A stretch of 62,000 nucleotides of DNA, taken from contig NW_019091375.1 of assembly GCF_001949145.1 (NCBI RefSeq), positions 1,475,633 through 1,537,632 on the forward strand, read 5' to 3'. The notes beneath the pieces were generated by a model that did no database searches, was not told the DNA's origin, and saw nothing but the letters and a program-made list of their open reading frames with translations. Below, in pieces: positions 10,260 through 20,614 of this stretch. Position numbers and translations under genes: made by a program. Source of the stretch: Acanthaster planci. Its lineage: Eukaryota; Echinodermata; Asteroidea; Valvatida; Acanthasteridae. The number at the start of each line of letters is the position of its first letter. Position 1 is the first letter of the stretch.

Positions 10260-10511
10260 GGGTCATTCCATGAGGTTGGGGCACAATTTGTGATGGTGTC
10301 AATTGTTACATGGGTTCCATAAAAATGAGCTATTTCCCTGCAGGTGGATTCCAAATTGACATTGTTATACATCTTGCAAGGCTGAATGCAGAGGGGTGTG
10401 TTATTTTTACAGAGTTAATGACCTACTCTACAGGTCATGACAGGTGGTACAAGTCGCAGATGTAAGAGGGACACCGTCAACAAGCAGTGCTCCAACCTCA
10501 TGGAATGACCC
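10260..10511. repeat. Inverted repeat with 25-bp arms
   Basis: Positions 10260-10284 and 10487-10511 are reverse complements over 25 bases with one mismatch; the core word is GGGTCATTCCATGAGGTTGG. They enclose about 200 bp. It could be a small inverted-repeat element or the remnant of one. It lies in the intron between TBC exons 2 and 3. Confidence 0.85.
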
Positions 10512-10519
10512 AATTACAT

Positions 10520-10620
10520 GTACATGTATTTGTAATAATTGTGATTATGCTCTGAATCCGGTGTAAAACAAATTTCCGAATATGGACAATAAACTCAAAT
10601 CAAATCAAATCAAATCAAAT
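10520..10620 (+). mobile_element. Probable 3' tail of a non-LTR retroelement ending in (TCAAA)n
   Basis: A short AT-rich tail with AATAAACTC runs straight into at least five TCAAA units at 10595-10620. This layout is typical of the 3' ends of LINE or SINE copies. No reverse-transcriptase coding sequence is visible, so only a truncated tail is present. Confidence 0.45.
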
Positions 10621-11362
10621 GTTGCAGGGATTAACTGTTCAAGATTCTTTCTGGAGCCTTCAACTAAAACGTGGCTCTGGCAACATCCGACCCATTTTCT
10701 TTTAGGTTACGTCCATTTTGAGCTCCGTACCTGCTCCCGTCGAAGACTTGAGGTGAAAAAAGAAACAGAAAAATGCATTGGACAAGTTCCCTTGAGGGCA
10801 TGAAAGTCACTGTCTTTGTGACAAGGACTAGGCTCTTGAGTTCTTCACCAGCCAAGAGTGCGGTTTTGACCCAAACTACCAAAATTCAGATTTTCGGCAA
10901 ATGCATGCATGTCAGCAGTGAGCAAAGTGGAGAGATTTGAAGAATCCCTCCCCAAGTTCTTGGCCGTCGGTGTACGATCTTTACGAAACTTAGCATGAAT
11001 GTAAACCGTTCTATACACTGTTTCCAATTCAATCTAATATAGGGATTTGTTATTATTTGGTCATTTCACATTTTAGTTGTGTTGAAAAAACAGTGCACTA
11101 AATACATTACAATATACAAAGTTAACTTTTTTGGTTGANCCTGTCTCCGGGAAATGGGTATGACACATGAATGATTGGTCCATTTTTCATAAGAGTGGTG
11201 CCAAAATGGTTTGTAAGACATTACTGGAAAAATAGTAGACATTTGGCACGTAAAGAATGCACTGTGCCAAACGGGTGGGTTCCAACAGCCCCTGAGCCCC
11301 GATAACTTTTAGGACTAACAAACTTGATAGTCCCTTATGTTTGAACTTGTAGGTTCCAATAC

Positions 11363-11543
11363 CTTGTAGCTGAACTTTGAGGACTGTCTGGTGTGTTCGC
11401 ACCCCAACAGGTTCCGCCAGAGTTGTTGCCGTAGCGACGGTGGTACCCCCTTCTTGAGTAACGACCTGAGCTTACTGCTGCCGTGTGTCTGAGTCCGAGA
11501 CCAGTCTGCCAGCATGGCCTGCCATGCTTCCACGTGGGCTGGA
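11363..11543 (-). CDS. TBC-domain protein, coding exon 2: start of the TBC domain
   Basis: The acceptor is GACTGTAG and the donor is GTATTG, phase 2 in and phase 0 out, 181 bp. It reads EAWQAMLADW and then KLRSLLKKGVPPSLRQQLWR followed by NLLG. The R-x-x-x-W spacing in SLRQQLW is the first TBC signature motif. The end of the exon (SKFSYK) joins the next exon in phase. Confidence 0.92.
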
Positions 11544-11657
11544 CTACAGTCGTCTCTGATGTTTTAACCCAGAAAAAGTTAGAAGTTACCCTGGGTAAGA
11601 GTTGGCCCCAATTTAATTGCCAGACGACTACGGCCAAGTGCAACGTTTCAAACTTAC

Positions 11658-11776
11658 ATTTCAGTCGGGTGGTGCCTCTCCGATTCGAACAAGGTGGTGT
11701 CTTTGAAGACAGCAAAGCCGTGTTGGTCAAATCGCTCCACGCCTTCCGGTAGGTCAAGTGCAACCTTCATGACGAA
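11658..11776 (-). CDS. TBC-domain protein, coding exon 1 (or 2): N-terminal segment
   Basis: The donor GTAAGT after 11658 is strong. The acceptor is CACAG or CACAGAG, so the exon starts at 11778 or 11776. It reads MKVALDLPEGVERFDQHGFA and continues through SERHHPTE, then joins the next exon in phase 2. The ATG at 11770 is the simplest start if the upstream exon is non-coding. An upstream coding exon at 17008-17196 would join in phase 0 at 11776. Confidence 0.75.
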
Positions 11777-11778
11777 CT

Positions 11779-13410
11779 CTGTGCCAACAAGATGTCAAAA
11801 ATGAAAGCGGGTGACAGATGCCTTGATAGAATGCAGTTGCTATAGTTACGGAAGCTGTAACATGACTTCCAAAATAAAGTTGCTGCTTTGTACAATAAAT
11901 AAAGGTTAGGTGTCTCCATGAGTCTGAAAATCAGGGTCAACATCTAAACAAAAAAGCTGAAATCAGCTAAAAAGCTGAATTCTCACACCCCTGCTATTCA
12001 AATGAACTGCGCCAAAAGCATTCCTCTGTCATTGTTCACCCTGCTACTGGTGACTGGTCTTGTGACTGGTCTTGTGACTGGTCTTGTGACTGGTCTTGTG
12101 ACTGGTCTTGTGACTGGTCTTGTGACTGGTCTTGTGACTGGTCTTATGTATGGTCTTGTGATGTGCTTGACTAAAACACTAGTTTAAATACCGTACATGT
12201 TGTAGGCTAGGCTTAGTATTAACCCCACATAAACTTTGTCCATCAAAATCTAAATGACAAAAGTTAAACCCAAGTCCACGATAGACTTAGGACTACGTGT
12301 AGGCCTATTATTCTTTGCAGAAGCAACTCCTGACACGGTGATATCAATTTTCCAAATCATATCAAGTCTCGAGTCAATTTTTCCAAGTAAATTCAACATA
12401 GGTAGGGACATGATAAATGAGTGAGGGCGCTGTTCATCTGGGACACTCGTTTTCTTAAAAAGGAAACAGTACTGTGATTCAAATTTGTCTTTTTTCCACA
12501 AATTTTTTGAAATTTCAAATAAAGTCAACACTTAACTCATTGAACAGGTTGAAATAAGGCACGAACAAGAACAAAGATTTTATGAAAATGTGAAATTTAA
12601 GCTTTTTAGTCAAAATCCACACTCATTTTTGAGTAAAAAAATTCAGTTTGCTCTGCAGTCTGCACTACACACTAACAAGAAAATTAAAAACAAAAAATCT
12701 CAAAATATCCCCGCTTCAAATAAATTTTTCTTTGCTTTGCAGAGTCTGGTGAAATCCAACTGTCCAAATTTATATCAAAATGTTTCTTGCGACATCCTTT
12801 CCAAGATCGCTTCTAAAAGAAAACACTTCAAACCAGACAAAAATAGTTGAAAATTTATGAGCCTCCCTAACATAGGGCTACATGTGATCAAGTTTCAAGT
12901 CAAAATATAGCGACGTGTGACTCGACATGCTCGAGTCCGAGTCAACGACTCGAGTCAACATGCCTGGTCCACCCATGGTCATATGCCATAACATCTGCTT
13001 AGGCCTACGTACATGTGAAAATAAACCTCGAAAAAATGCGGAACTGTTTTCCGTTGTAAGAAATCACTAAGGCTATTATTAATCAATTTTCCAACTTTAA
13101 ACAAAGCTAACTTATGGCACGGAATCTCTTCTTGAACAATACCTACAAACGGCAAATTTCCGACTTGGTCCAAACCGCTTCAATTCATTCAGTGTAGCTA
13201 GCTTTCAATTCTACGCGTCCTTCAAATTGCAAATAAACCGCTTTGTGTCAAAAGGCGCCCTCAATAGAAGGAAACAGATTATTCGCTTAAAAGAAACACA
13301 CGTGGAGGGCGCCCTTTAATTTGCCCATGTTTTACTAATACACTGTCTGTTGGGAAGGAAAGTTGGTTAATTAATCGATCGATGGAGTGCACAGGTGGCT
13401 CAATTTAAGT
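11779..13410. other. TBC first intron, repeat-rich
   Basis: Holds the TGACTGGTCTTG minisatellite and, near 12900-12960, a patch of repeated CGAGTC words like those at 26145-26630. I see no exon. Confidence 0.6.
12051..12146. repeat. 12-bp minisatellite, eight units
   Basis: TGACTGGTCTTG is repeated about eight times almost perfectly. Because the period is a multiple of three it opens a chance frame coding Leu-Val-Thr-Gly repeats, which I do not regard as a gene. The 50 bases upstream match the interior of the element at 24576-24778. Confidence 0.95.
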
Positions 13411-14849
13411 AAATTCTGTGAACCCCCTCCACGTGTTTAATTTCCTTTGACCGCCTGTCCCTATGACGATTGCAACCAGTAAGTTGACAAATAAACACTT
13501 ATTCGAGGGGCACTCAAATGCTCACAGAGGGATACACTTGATATGGAAAAAGCCTCATTTTTGAGATCTTGCCACTGATGAAATCGAAAATACCCGGGCT
13601 CTCAACCTCTGACCCCTAACCCTTGCGTCATATCTATTTATATCCGTGGGTGATGGCCTGACCTTAGATTTTTTATCAAAGTCGTCAGGAAATCTTTGGG
13701 CAGGAACTTAACAGACTACGTTCTCTAAGTGGCAATTTAGAAAATCCCTTTAAACACCATCCATATCTACACTGAATGTCCAATCTACTCTGGATATTGC
13801 CCTCCCATAAATCAATCGGAGGCTAGAGTTCAGCTGGCCAGTACTCAAGGTGGTCTATGAATATACTTAGTAAAACTCCCCTGTGAACGGTGAAGTTCTT
13901 GGCCACGTTGGCACACTCAAAATTTTCCAGTTGGGGTAACACTACACATTACCCGCATGTCGAGTCCTCATCAACATTTCAAGATTTCGATGTAATATTT
14001 GCCGGTACCTTTCCACTTGATGGTAAGCAAAACCCCTTTCAGTGCTTTATTATGTTTAAGATAGATGATTATTATATTAATTGTTATGTCTAACAGAATT
14101 AGGTATTTTAAGAAACCACTTTTGAGTTAGTATTTAGTGCACTGTATGTCATGCAATGGTTTATTTTCTGTTTTGTTTAGATCTTATAATGCAAATGCAG
14201 CTGCCGTTTTGAGTATATGTACTGCGTTATAAGGCTGGACAACCATTAAATGGTAGGTATCCGGCACTAATATTTACAAATACTACAAGTACTAATATTT
14301 TAGTACTCTGCGTCATTAAGTACATGTAAGTTTCTGGCCTTTGTGCGCTAACGCTTTCTTCATTGGCTTTCAAAGTGTTACATTTAAGATAATCTTTTTG
14401 AATGTCTACTCCAGAGTTCTCGATCATTGCTGATTTTATTCCTCTTTTTGTAGACTTTTGAATTTTGAGCACCTATCGATCTATAATGGTAACTTCGATT
14501 GTTTTCGTGGTCATCGTGGTTTTTCATTGGATTTCTAGGGAACTTTGATCTTTAATTTCTCTATATATCCCCGTGTGCTTTTTCAATAAGCTGTCCTCTA
14601 CAATGTTTGTGTATTTTATATCTTGTAGTTTTCACGGTGATTTGGAGCCTTGAATAATACCAATGCTTCAAACATCAGTCGAAGCTTGCGTCCGTGTTTC
14701 ATAATTCATCAACCAGCCTCAAGCCGTGTGCTTCAGTGCGCTACATGTTCAAAGCTGGCCAGCACCGGACATCACCGACAATAGGCGGCGCTCTACATGA
14801 TGTCACGTTTTCAGGAACACGAAGAAGAGCTCTTCTAAATATGGAACTC
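13411..14849. repeat. 1.45-kb direct duplication, copy A
   Basis: It is about 95 percent similar by eye to 14851-16332, with small insertions and deletions. It begins at AAATTCT and ends at ATGGAACTC, directly before an ambiguous base at 14850. It contains no recognisable coding sequence. Confidence 0.9.
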
Positions 14850-14850
14850 N

Positions 14851-16332
14851 AAATTCTCCCACCCCCCCCCCCCCTCCATGTGTTTAATTTCCTTTGACCG
14901 CCTGTCCCTACGACGATTGCAACCAGTAAATTCGAGGGGCACTCAAATGCTTACAGAGGGATAAACTTGCAGTATTGCCCACTGGATATGAAAAAAGCCT
15001 CATTTTTGAGATCTTGCCACTGATGAAATCGAAAACACCCGGGCTCTTAACCTCTGAACCCTGACCCTTGCGTCATATCTATTTATATCCGTGGGTGATG
15101 GCCTGACCTAAGATTTTTTTTTTATCAAAGTCGTCAGGAATCTTTGGGCAGGAACTTAACAGACTACGTTCTGTAAGTGGCAGTTGAGAAAATCCCCTTC
15201 AAACACCATCCATATGTAAACCGAAGGCCCAATCTACTCTGGATATTGCCCTCCCATAAATCAATTGGAGGCTAGAGGTCAGCTGGCCAGTCCTCAAGGT
15301 GGTCTATGAATATACTTAGTAAAACTCCCCCGTGAACGGCGAAGTTCTTGGCCACGTTGGCACACTCAAAAATTTCCAGTTGGGGTAACACTACACTTAC
15401 CCGCATGTCCGAGTCGAGTCCTGATCAACATTTCAAAATTTCGATGTAATATTTGCCGGTACTTTTCCACTTGATATTAAGAAAGCTCCTTACATTGTTT
15501 ATTATGTTTAAGATAGATGATTATTATATTAATTGTTATGTCTAGCAGAATTTGGTATTTTAAGAAACCACTTTTGAGTTCAAAGTAGTTAGTATTTAGT
15601 GCACTGTATGTCATGCAATGAGGTGGTTTATTTTCTGTTTTGTTTAGATCTTATAATGCAAATGCAGGTGCCGTTTGGGGTATATTTACAGTTTTATAAG
15701 GCTGGACAATCGTTAAACGGTAGATATTGACCTGTACCAATATTTACAATTATGTTTGGTTGATGGTTTATTAGTACTCTGCGTCATTAAGCACATGTCA
15801 GTTTCTGGCCTTTGTACGTTAACGCTTTCTTCATTGGCTTTCAAAGTGTTACATTTAAGATAATCTTTGTGAATGTCTAACTCCAGAGTTCTCGATCATT
15901 GCTGATTTCATTCCCCTTTTTGTAGACTTTAACGTTTTATGAATTTTGAGCACTCGATCTATAATGGTGCTGAACTTCGATTGTCTTCGTGGTCATGCGT
16001 GGTTTTTCATTGGATTTCTGGGGAACTTTGGTCTTTAATTTCTCTACACATCCCCGTGTGCTTTCCCAATAAGCTGTCCTCTACAATTTTTGTGTATTTT
16101 ATATCTTGTAGTTTCCACGGTGATTTGGAGCCTTGAATAATACTAATGCTTCAAACATCAGTCGAAGGTTGCTTCCGTGTTTCATTATTCATCAACCAGC
16201 CTCAAGCCGTGTGCTTCAGTGTGCTACATGTTTCAAAGCTGGCCAGCACCGGACATCACCGACAATAGGCGGCGCTCTACATGATGTCACGTTTTCAGAA
16301 ACACGAAGAGCTCTTCTAAACATGGAACTCTG
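14851..16332. repeat. 1.45-kb direct duplication, copy B
   Basis: It starts at AAATTCT right after the ambiguous base at 14850, runs through a long C homopolymer, and ends at ATGGAACTC(TG) directly before a second ambiguous base at 16333. The position of both Ns at copy ends suggests an assembly join. Confidence 0.9.
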
Positions 16333-17007
16333 NTGCCATCTCGCATTCCAAAAGACGGTGTTCGTGAAAAGTGCAGCTGCAAAGTACGAGGTGGAAATGC
16401 CTCATCACCCTTCCCTGGGTATACATAAGCACAGATTGAAGGGGTTCGTTATTAAATGACCCTGATAGGACCAGGGTGCAACCCCCCCCCCGATATTGTC
16501 ACACTGCATTTGACTTTTCATGCCAAATCTTTTCCAATTTCTGAACTTCATGCAATCAGTAATTTTTGAACCCCATGAAGTCTATAAAAAATACCCCTTT
16601 TCGGGTTGGGCGGCCCAAAAGTGCATATTTTTCCCGGCACTTGGATGTACTGAAATACGCTGGGACCAGCACTGCGAGAGCCTGGACGCCGGTGAACTAT
16701 GAATGAACGAAACAGAAAAATGCGATTTCGGATTGCATTATAATTTCACACATTTACTTATGCTCATAATTTTTGTTCAACATTCCTGTCAATTTTGGGT
16801 TCAAAATATCACCTGTTTGGTGGCCAACACTGGAGGCCGGACCCCCCCCCCCCAAGATTGTCCAGAAATGTTATTTTACACTTATGGGGGGCGATATTGA
16901 ACAGTTCAAGTTAGATTATTTTCCAACAAAATTCACACACCCCCCAAAAAACACACGAACAGCATTCGCTCAAGAACACAACAGAATGAACAAAGTGAGA
17001 CCCATAC

Positions 17008-17196
17008 CAGCAATGTCATGGCCAGGTTGATATCATTTTGGGTCAATTTCTGTGACACAGACCAAATTCCCCGATCTGTCACCTTTCGACACGGGTTGTA
17101 CGCGAGGATTTGGATGGCTGCCAATCCAGCAATCTTCCCCGTCGTAATGTGGGACTCATCACGACAACTTCCGGTCCCTATTCCACGATGCATCAT
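17008..17196 (-). CDS. Possible first coding exon of the TBC gene
   Basis: From an ATG pair at 17196 an open frame of 63 codons reaches a GTATGG donor in phase 0, which fits the 11776 acceptor. Upstream on the same strand are CCAAT, cAMP-response-element-like and NRF1-like motifs, so a 5' exon is expected near here. The peptide shows no domain. The exon could equally be non-coding, with translation starting at 11770. Confidence 0.35.
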
Positions 17197-17460
17197 CGTG
17201 CAAATATGTCGACAGCGGCGGTGAAGCTGGCGGTATTAATCTTTGACTTTAACCAGAATGTCACCCGGTGCACTCTCCGTGTACTCGCTGTCACCGGAAA
17301 ATGTTCTTGGCGGAATGTGTCAGCATTTCACTGTTTCCAATAATTACAGCACTTAAAGAAGACGTCTTGGGGAAGCGACTAGAAAAAGCTTCCTGAAATG
17401 TTCAGGCAGGTAAACTGTAAGTCTCGCATTCACTCGACCTCACATGGGTGGAAGGTCGGT

Positions 17461-17560
17461 ATTGGCTAATTTCCTCGGGTCGCATGACGTCATTTGTACA
17501 ATCCTCATTGGACAAGCAAAAATAAACAGGTCAACGCTAACGCATTTACGCATGCGCTTT
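17461..17560 (-). promoter_or_regulatory. Possible TBC gene promoter
   Basis: Within 100 bases lie TAGCCAAT (minus strand, 17463-17470), the palindrome TGACGTCA (17485-17492), a second CCAAT on the minus strand (17506-17510) and AGCGCATGCG (around 17550-17559), which resembles an NRF1 site. An ETS-type ACCGGAAGT lies at about 17168-17176. This mix is usual for housekeeping promoters. The start point cannot be fixed from the sequence. Confidence 0.45.
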
Positions 17561-18039
17561 GACAAGTACACCCGCAGACATCCACTTTGTCTTCTCAAAG
17601 AAAGCAATGGTTGGAACATTAATCGTTTATATCTCTTCTAATAATAATAATATTTTTAAGACTAGTTGATTTTATTTGGTTACACAATAAAAAACTGACC
17701 TGCCACTGTTTTCACTTGTGGAGATCCATAATTTACAAGGAATTATGCCATCTGTTGAAGTGAACTTAAGCCTAGGTCATTCTGATCATGTGATTCTACC
17801 TCCATGTTCTGATTAAGTGAGTCAAGTTTTTAAAGTGACAATTGATCCTTGGATTGTTTAGACTGAGGATGCCACTGGTCCCTTTCTGAACATGTTTTAT
17901 TTCGTGATTTTCAAAATCTAAAGAAAAAAAGAAAAGATGAAATAACAAGTAACACGTCCCCACGTGCAAGGAGTGTATTCAGATGCCGTCCCGAATAGCC
18001 CAACCAGCAAGAGGGCGCACTTCATCGAAGTCTTGCAAA

Positions 18040-18234
18040 ATGGCAGATCGGCGACCAGACTGCCCCTTTAATAGATTCCTCATCATCAAGCATGACGAAG
18101 ACAACAAAGTTGCAACATCACCGACCGCGAGCGATGACACCCCCATGAACATTGGGACCCGCGCGCACCTATCCACAAGTTTCGACCCCAGCGCGAAGCT
18201 CTGCGTTTTGAAAAGGGAGAAGGCCGAAAAATGA
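18040..18234 (+). CDS. Small hypothetical ORF, 64 codons
   Basis: AAAATGG gives a good start context, and the frame MADRRPDCPFNRFL... stays open to a TGA at 18232-18234. I recognise no family. It lies between the TBC 5' end and the secreted-protein gene. It may be a leader ORF or chance; there is no splice partner I can support. Confidence 0.15.
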   Translation: MADRRPDCPFNRFLIIKHDEDNKVATSPTASDDTPMNIGTRAHLSTSFDPSAKLCVLKREKAEK

Positions 18235-18361
18235 GGGCAATGCTGCGATTAATTTATTTTCGGGGAAATCATTGCGGAAAGTGGAGACGCAGTGCAGAAG
18301 CCGAGGAGGTGATGGATGATGTCAGACGGAAGACATAGCCTGGTACCGGGATTCAGATAAA

Positions 18362-18481
18362 AAGTATAAGCCGGGTGCACGCTACAGGAAGCATTTCCCT
18401 GTCAATTCATCAGCAGTCATGACGCTCGATTCGATCAACTGTTCGCCTGTACGCCCACGGATAGTAGCCGATGGCATACCG
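18362..18481 (+). promoter_or_regulatory. Possible plus-strand promoter and first exon
   Basis: AGTATAAGCC at about 18363-18372 resembles a TATA box. About 55 bases later an ATG (18420) opens 21 codons that reach a GTAAGC donor at 18483. It could be the 5' end of the secreted-protein gene downstream or of an unseen transcript. The evidence is motif-level only. Confidence 0.25.
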
Positions 18482-20263
18482 GTAAGCCCGAACGCTTGTA
18501 TACAAAATGCCTCGACTGTAACCAGCCGTACCATCCAGCCGCCCCGCGCACTAGAAAGAGTTTATTTATAAACCGTCTTCATGACAGCATGGTCTGGTTT
18601 CTCTCTAGGCGAGAAAGCGATATATTTCAAGCCCAAACCAGATCCCGGTTCATCGCTGTATTATTAACCTATTTGTTGTAATCGTGCTGGGGATTTTTTT
18701 TTTAGTATTAAATAATTCTTTCGCGGCCTCAGAGAGCAGTGGGCTAGGGATTTTAAGCATAGAACCTGTACAGGAAGACGAGACTGCGTGTCGATTGTCT
18801 AAACTTGGGTGGATTTATACCGGTTCCTGGGCCACCCCCTTGGCCATGCCTCGAGTCATTGCGACGATCAAATAAACAACCGCTCCGTAATATAAACATA
18901 TTTAACGGCATTTGCCGATGCTTGACATGTTTACGGGGCCATTTCGCAGGCGAATTGTCACAGCGCGTTTGGGGGACAGTAATTAGCCCCAACGTGGACC
19001 GTATAGCTGTGCATTGGTGGCAACGCTGTGCTCCCCTTATCAAAGACCCGCGCTACGGGACCGTACTTGTGGAGGGGAAAACCTACTGGGTGAAGTACCG
19101 ACGTGCACAGCGTGTGTACCGACTAAACAAGCCAGGGATTAGCAGGCCGATCTACCCCAGCGCTTGGAAGGATTACCCCGGTTATGAAAAGAGTGTGTAC
19201 GGTCCTTGTCTAAATATTTATTCTAATGAGTCGATTTCCGTTGGTTCCGAGTCGAGCGTCTTTTCGCCTGTACATGAGAGGTCTGCAACAATCGCGAGAG
19301 AATATGTGGAAGAGATCTTCTTAGATTTTACCTCCAAGTCTAAAAGTTTTGGATGGTTCCGTCACTCTCCAAGTTTTTTTTAATGTCAGAGTGGAGTGCT
19401 CTCTTAGCGGAATTTGTATGTGAAGTTTGGATCTCGGTGGGAGATTCCAGTTGGCTGTGTTGAGAAGCAGAGTGGACGACACCCGGTCGGTCGCGCCGAG
19501 CTCGAGGGACTTGCGTGTGGGTGTAAATGCACGCACGAGGCAATGCATGCACGACGACCGTAGATGACAAGAGAGAAATGGGCTCTTTGGAGGAGAAAAG
19601 AACGAAATGAGTGGTGACGGCTCCCAGCACCGCTGGCCTGTCGGGACCGCAGCGGCCGGAGACACACCGAGCCCCTCCCGTCCTCAGCTTGTCACAAGGA
19701 ATTAAACCTCGTGCTCTCACTCTGCTCCGCACGCTAGAGCGCGCCGAACCATCACCCGTCCCCGGGTGATTGGCAGCCGGGAGCTCCGGTTGAATTTATC
19801 AGCTCCACGGGTGTCGTGTTCCCGGAGATTAGGTCGACGACGTGACAACTCGGTTTTACGCTCCGTGAGTGACATCTCCCATGTCATCCGGTGTGCCCAT
19901 CTCAGCCGCCCATTCCTCGGAAGAAAACGGGAGTTTTCCCCCGCGACCTTTTGGTAAGAATTTCTGCAACACCTCGGCTGTGGTCAGCCGTGGAAGTTGG
20001 GATTCTGTGAAGGAAAATTCTGCGGCTGTAATTTCCCTCCACCCGCAAAACTACAGAGGAGTACCGAGCTAGAAATGTTCTGGGTGGACCATCTGCGCGC
20101 CACCAAGGTTTAGCTAAGGACTCCTTATTTGGATCACGAGACAGCGACGCCTGCACGATGTCGTCACGGTGACAGATGAGATATTCCCGGGCAAGGATTG
20201 TATCTGCACGCTCTGGCCTCACGGGATGAAGAAACCTCCCGTCCATACCTCATGGTCAACCGT

Positions 20264-20275
20264 CGCGCCGCGCGG
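20264..20275. other. GC palindrome CGCCGCGCGGCG
   Basis: A perfect 12-bp palindrome about 300 bases before the ATG of the secreted-protein gene, inside the CpG-rich stretch of roughly 19.4-20.6 kb. Confidence 0.5.
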
Positions 20276-20571
20276 CGAATTATCGCCACGAGAGCCAAAT
20301 AAACTCGTTACCGCAATCCAACCAAAACAAAAGACGAGCCTGGAGTAATAACACGGCGAATGCAAAGTCAAATAAACAACGCGTTTTCGAAGACACAGAT
20401 CGAGCTGCAATAAACCCTACCGAGTTTGGATAGCCTTGAAAACTTGGACCAGGAAGAACTAGCCTGTAAAAAAAAGGCCAAAAAAGTGGATGAGATTGGT
20501 CAACGGAGCTGGAGGTAAACACGGCAAGCTCGCCTTCCGCTGCGGACAAAATCGACAAGCTGATTTTCAAA

Positions 20572-20614
20572 ATGGTCTCTTATCGGACCGTTCTGGTGGC
20601 CACCGTCCTGCTAG
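20572..20614 (+). CDS. Secreted protein of unknown family, exon 1: signal peptide
   Basis: ATG with an A at -3 and G at +4 opens 14 codons reading MVSYRTVLVATVLL, a clear hydrophobic signal-peptide core, and then meets a consensus GTAAGT donor in phase 1. The 26757 exon begins with the two bases that complete a valine codon and a cysteine. The exon lies at the end of a CpG-rich block, which suits a first exon. It could also act as an alternative first exon for SCUBE, which needs the same phase. Confidence 0.6.

Larger units (their letters stand above)
163..17196 (-). other. Gene span: TBC-domain Rab GTPase-activating protein, 3' part missing
   Basis: Exons on the minus strand at 11658-11776, 11363-11543, 8768-8921, 8175-8300, 6600-6726, 6225-6294, 5214-5328, 4374-4491, 3819-3925, 3195-3278, 1405-1922 and 163-305 join without any phase conflict. 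A possible extra 5' exon is 17008-17196. The product holds a full TBC domain with its three signature motifs, so it should speed up GTP hydrolysis on a Rab GTPase in membrane traffic. From the possible ATG at 11770 there are about 618 codons in the window. I could not assign a subfamily; the motif context recalls the USP6NL/TBC1D10 kind, but this is only a resemblance. The gene continues left of base 163. Confidence 0.85.

Noticed and set aside
12002-12187. Open frame coding Leu-Val-Thr-Gly repeats
   Set aside because: It is produced by the 12-bp minisatellite, whose period keeps any frame open; no splice or start support.
19321-19732. Overlapping minus-strand ORFs of 87-130 codons
   Set aside because: Several frames are open at once in CpG-rich DNA, as expected by chance; no splice support.
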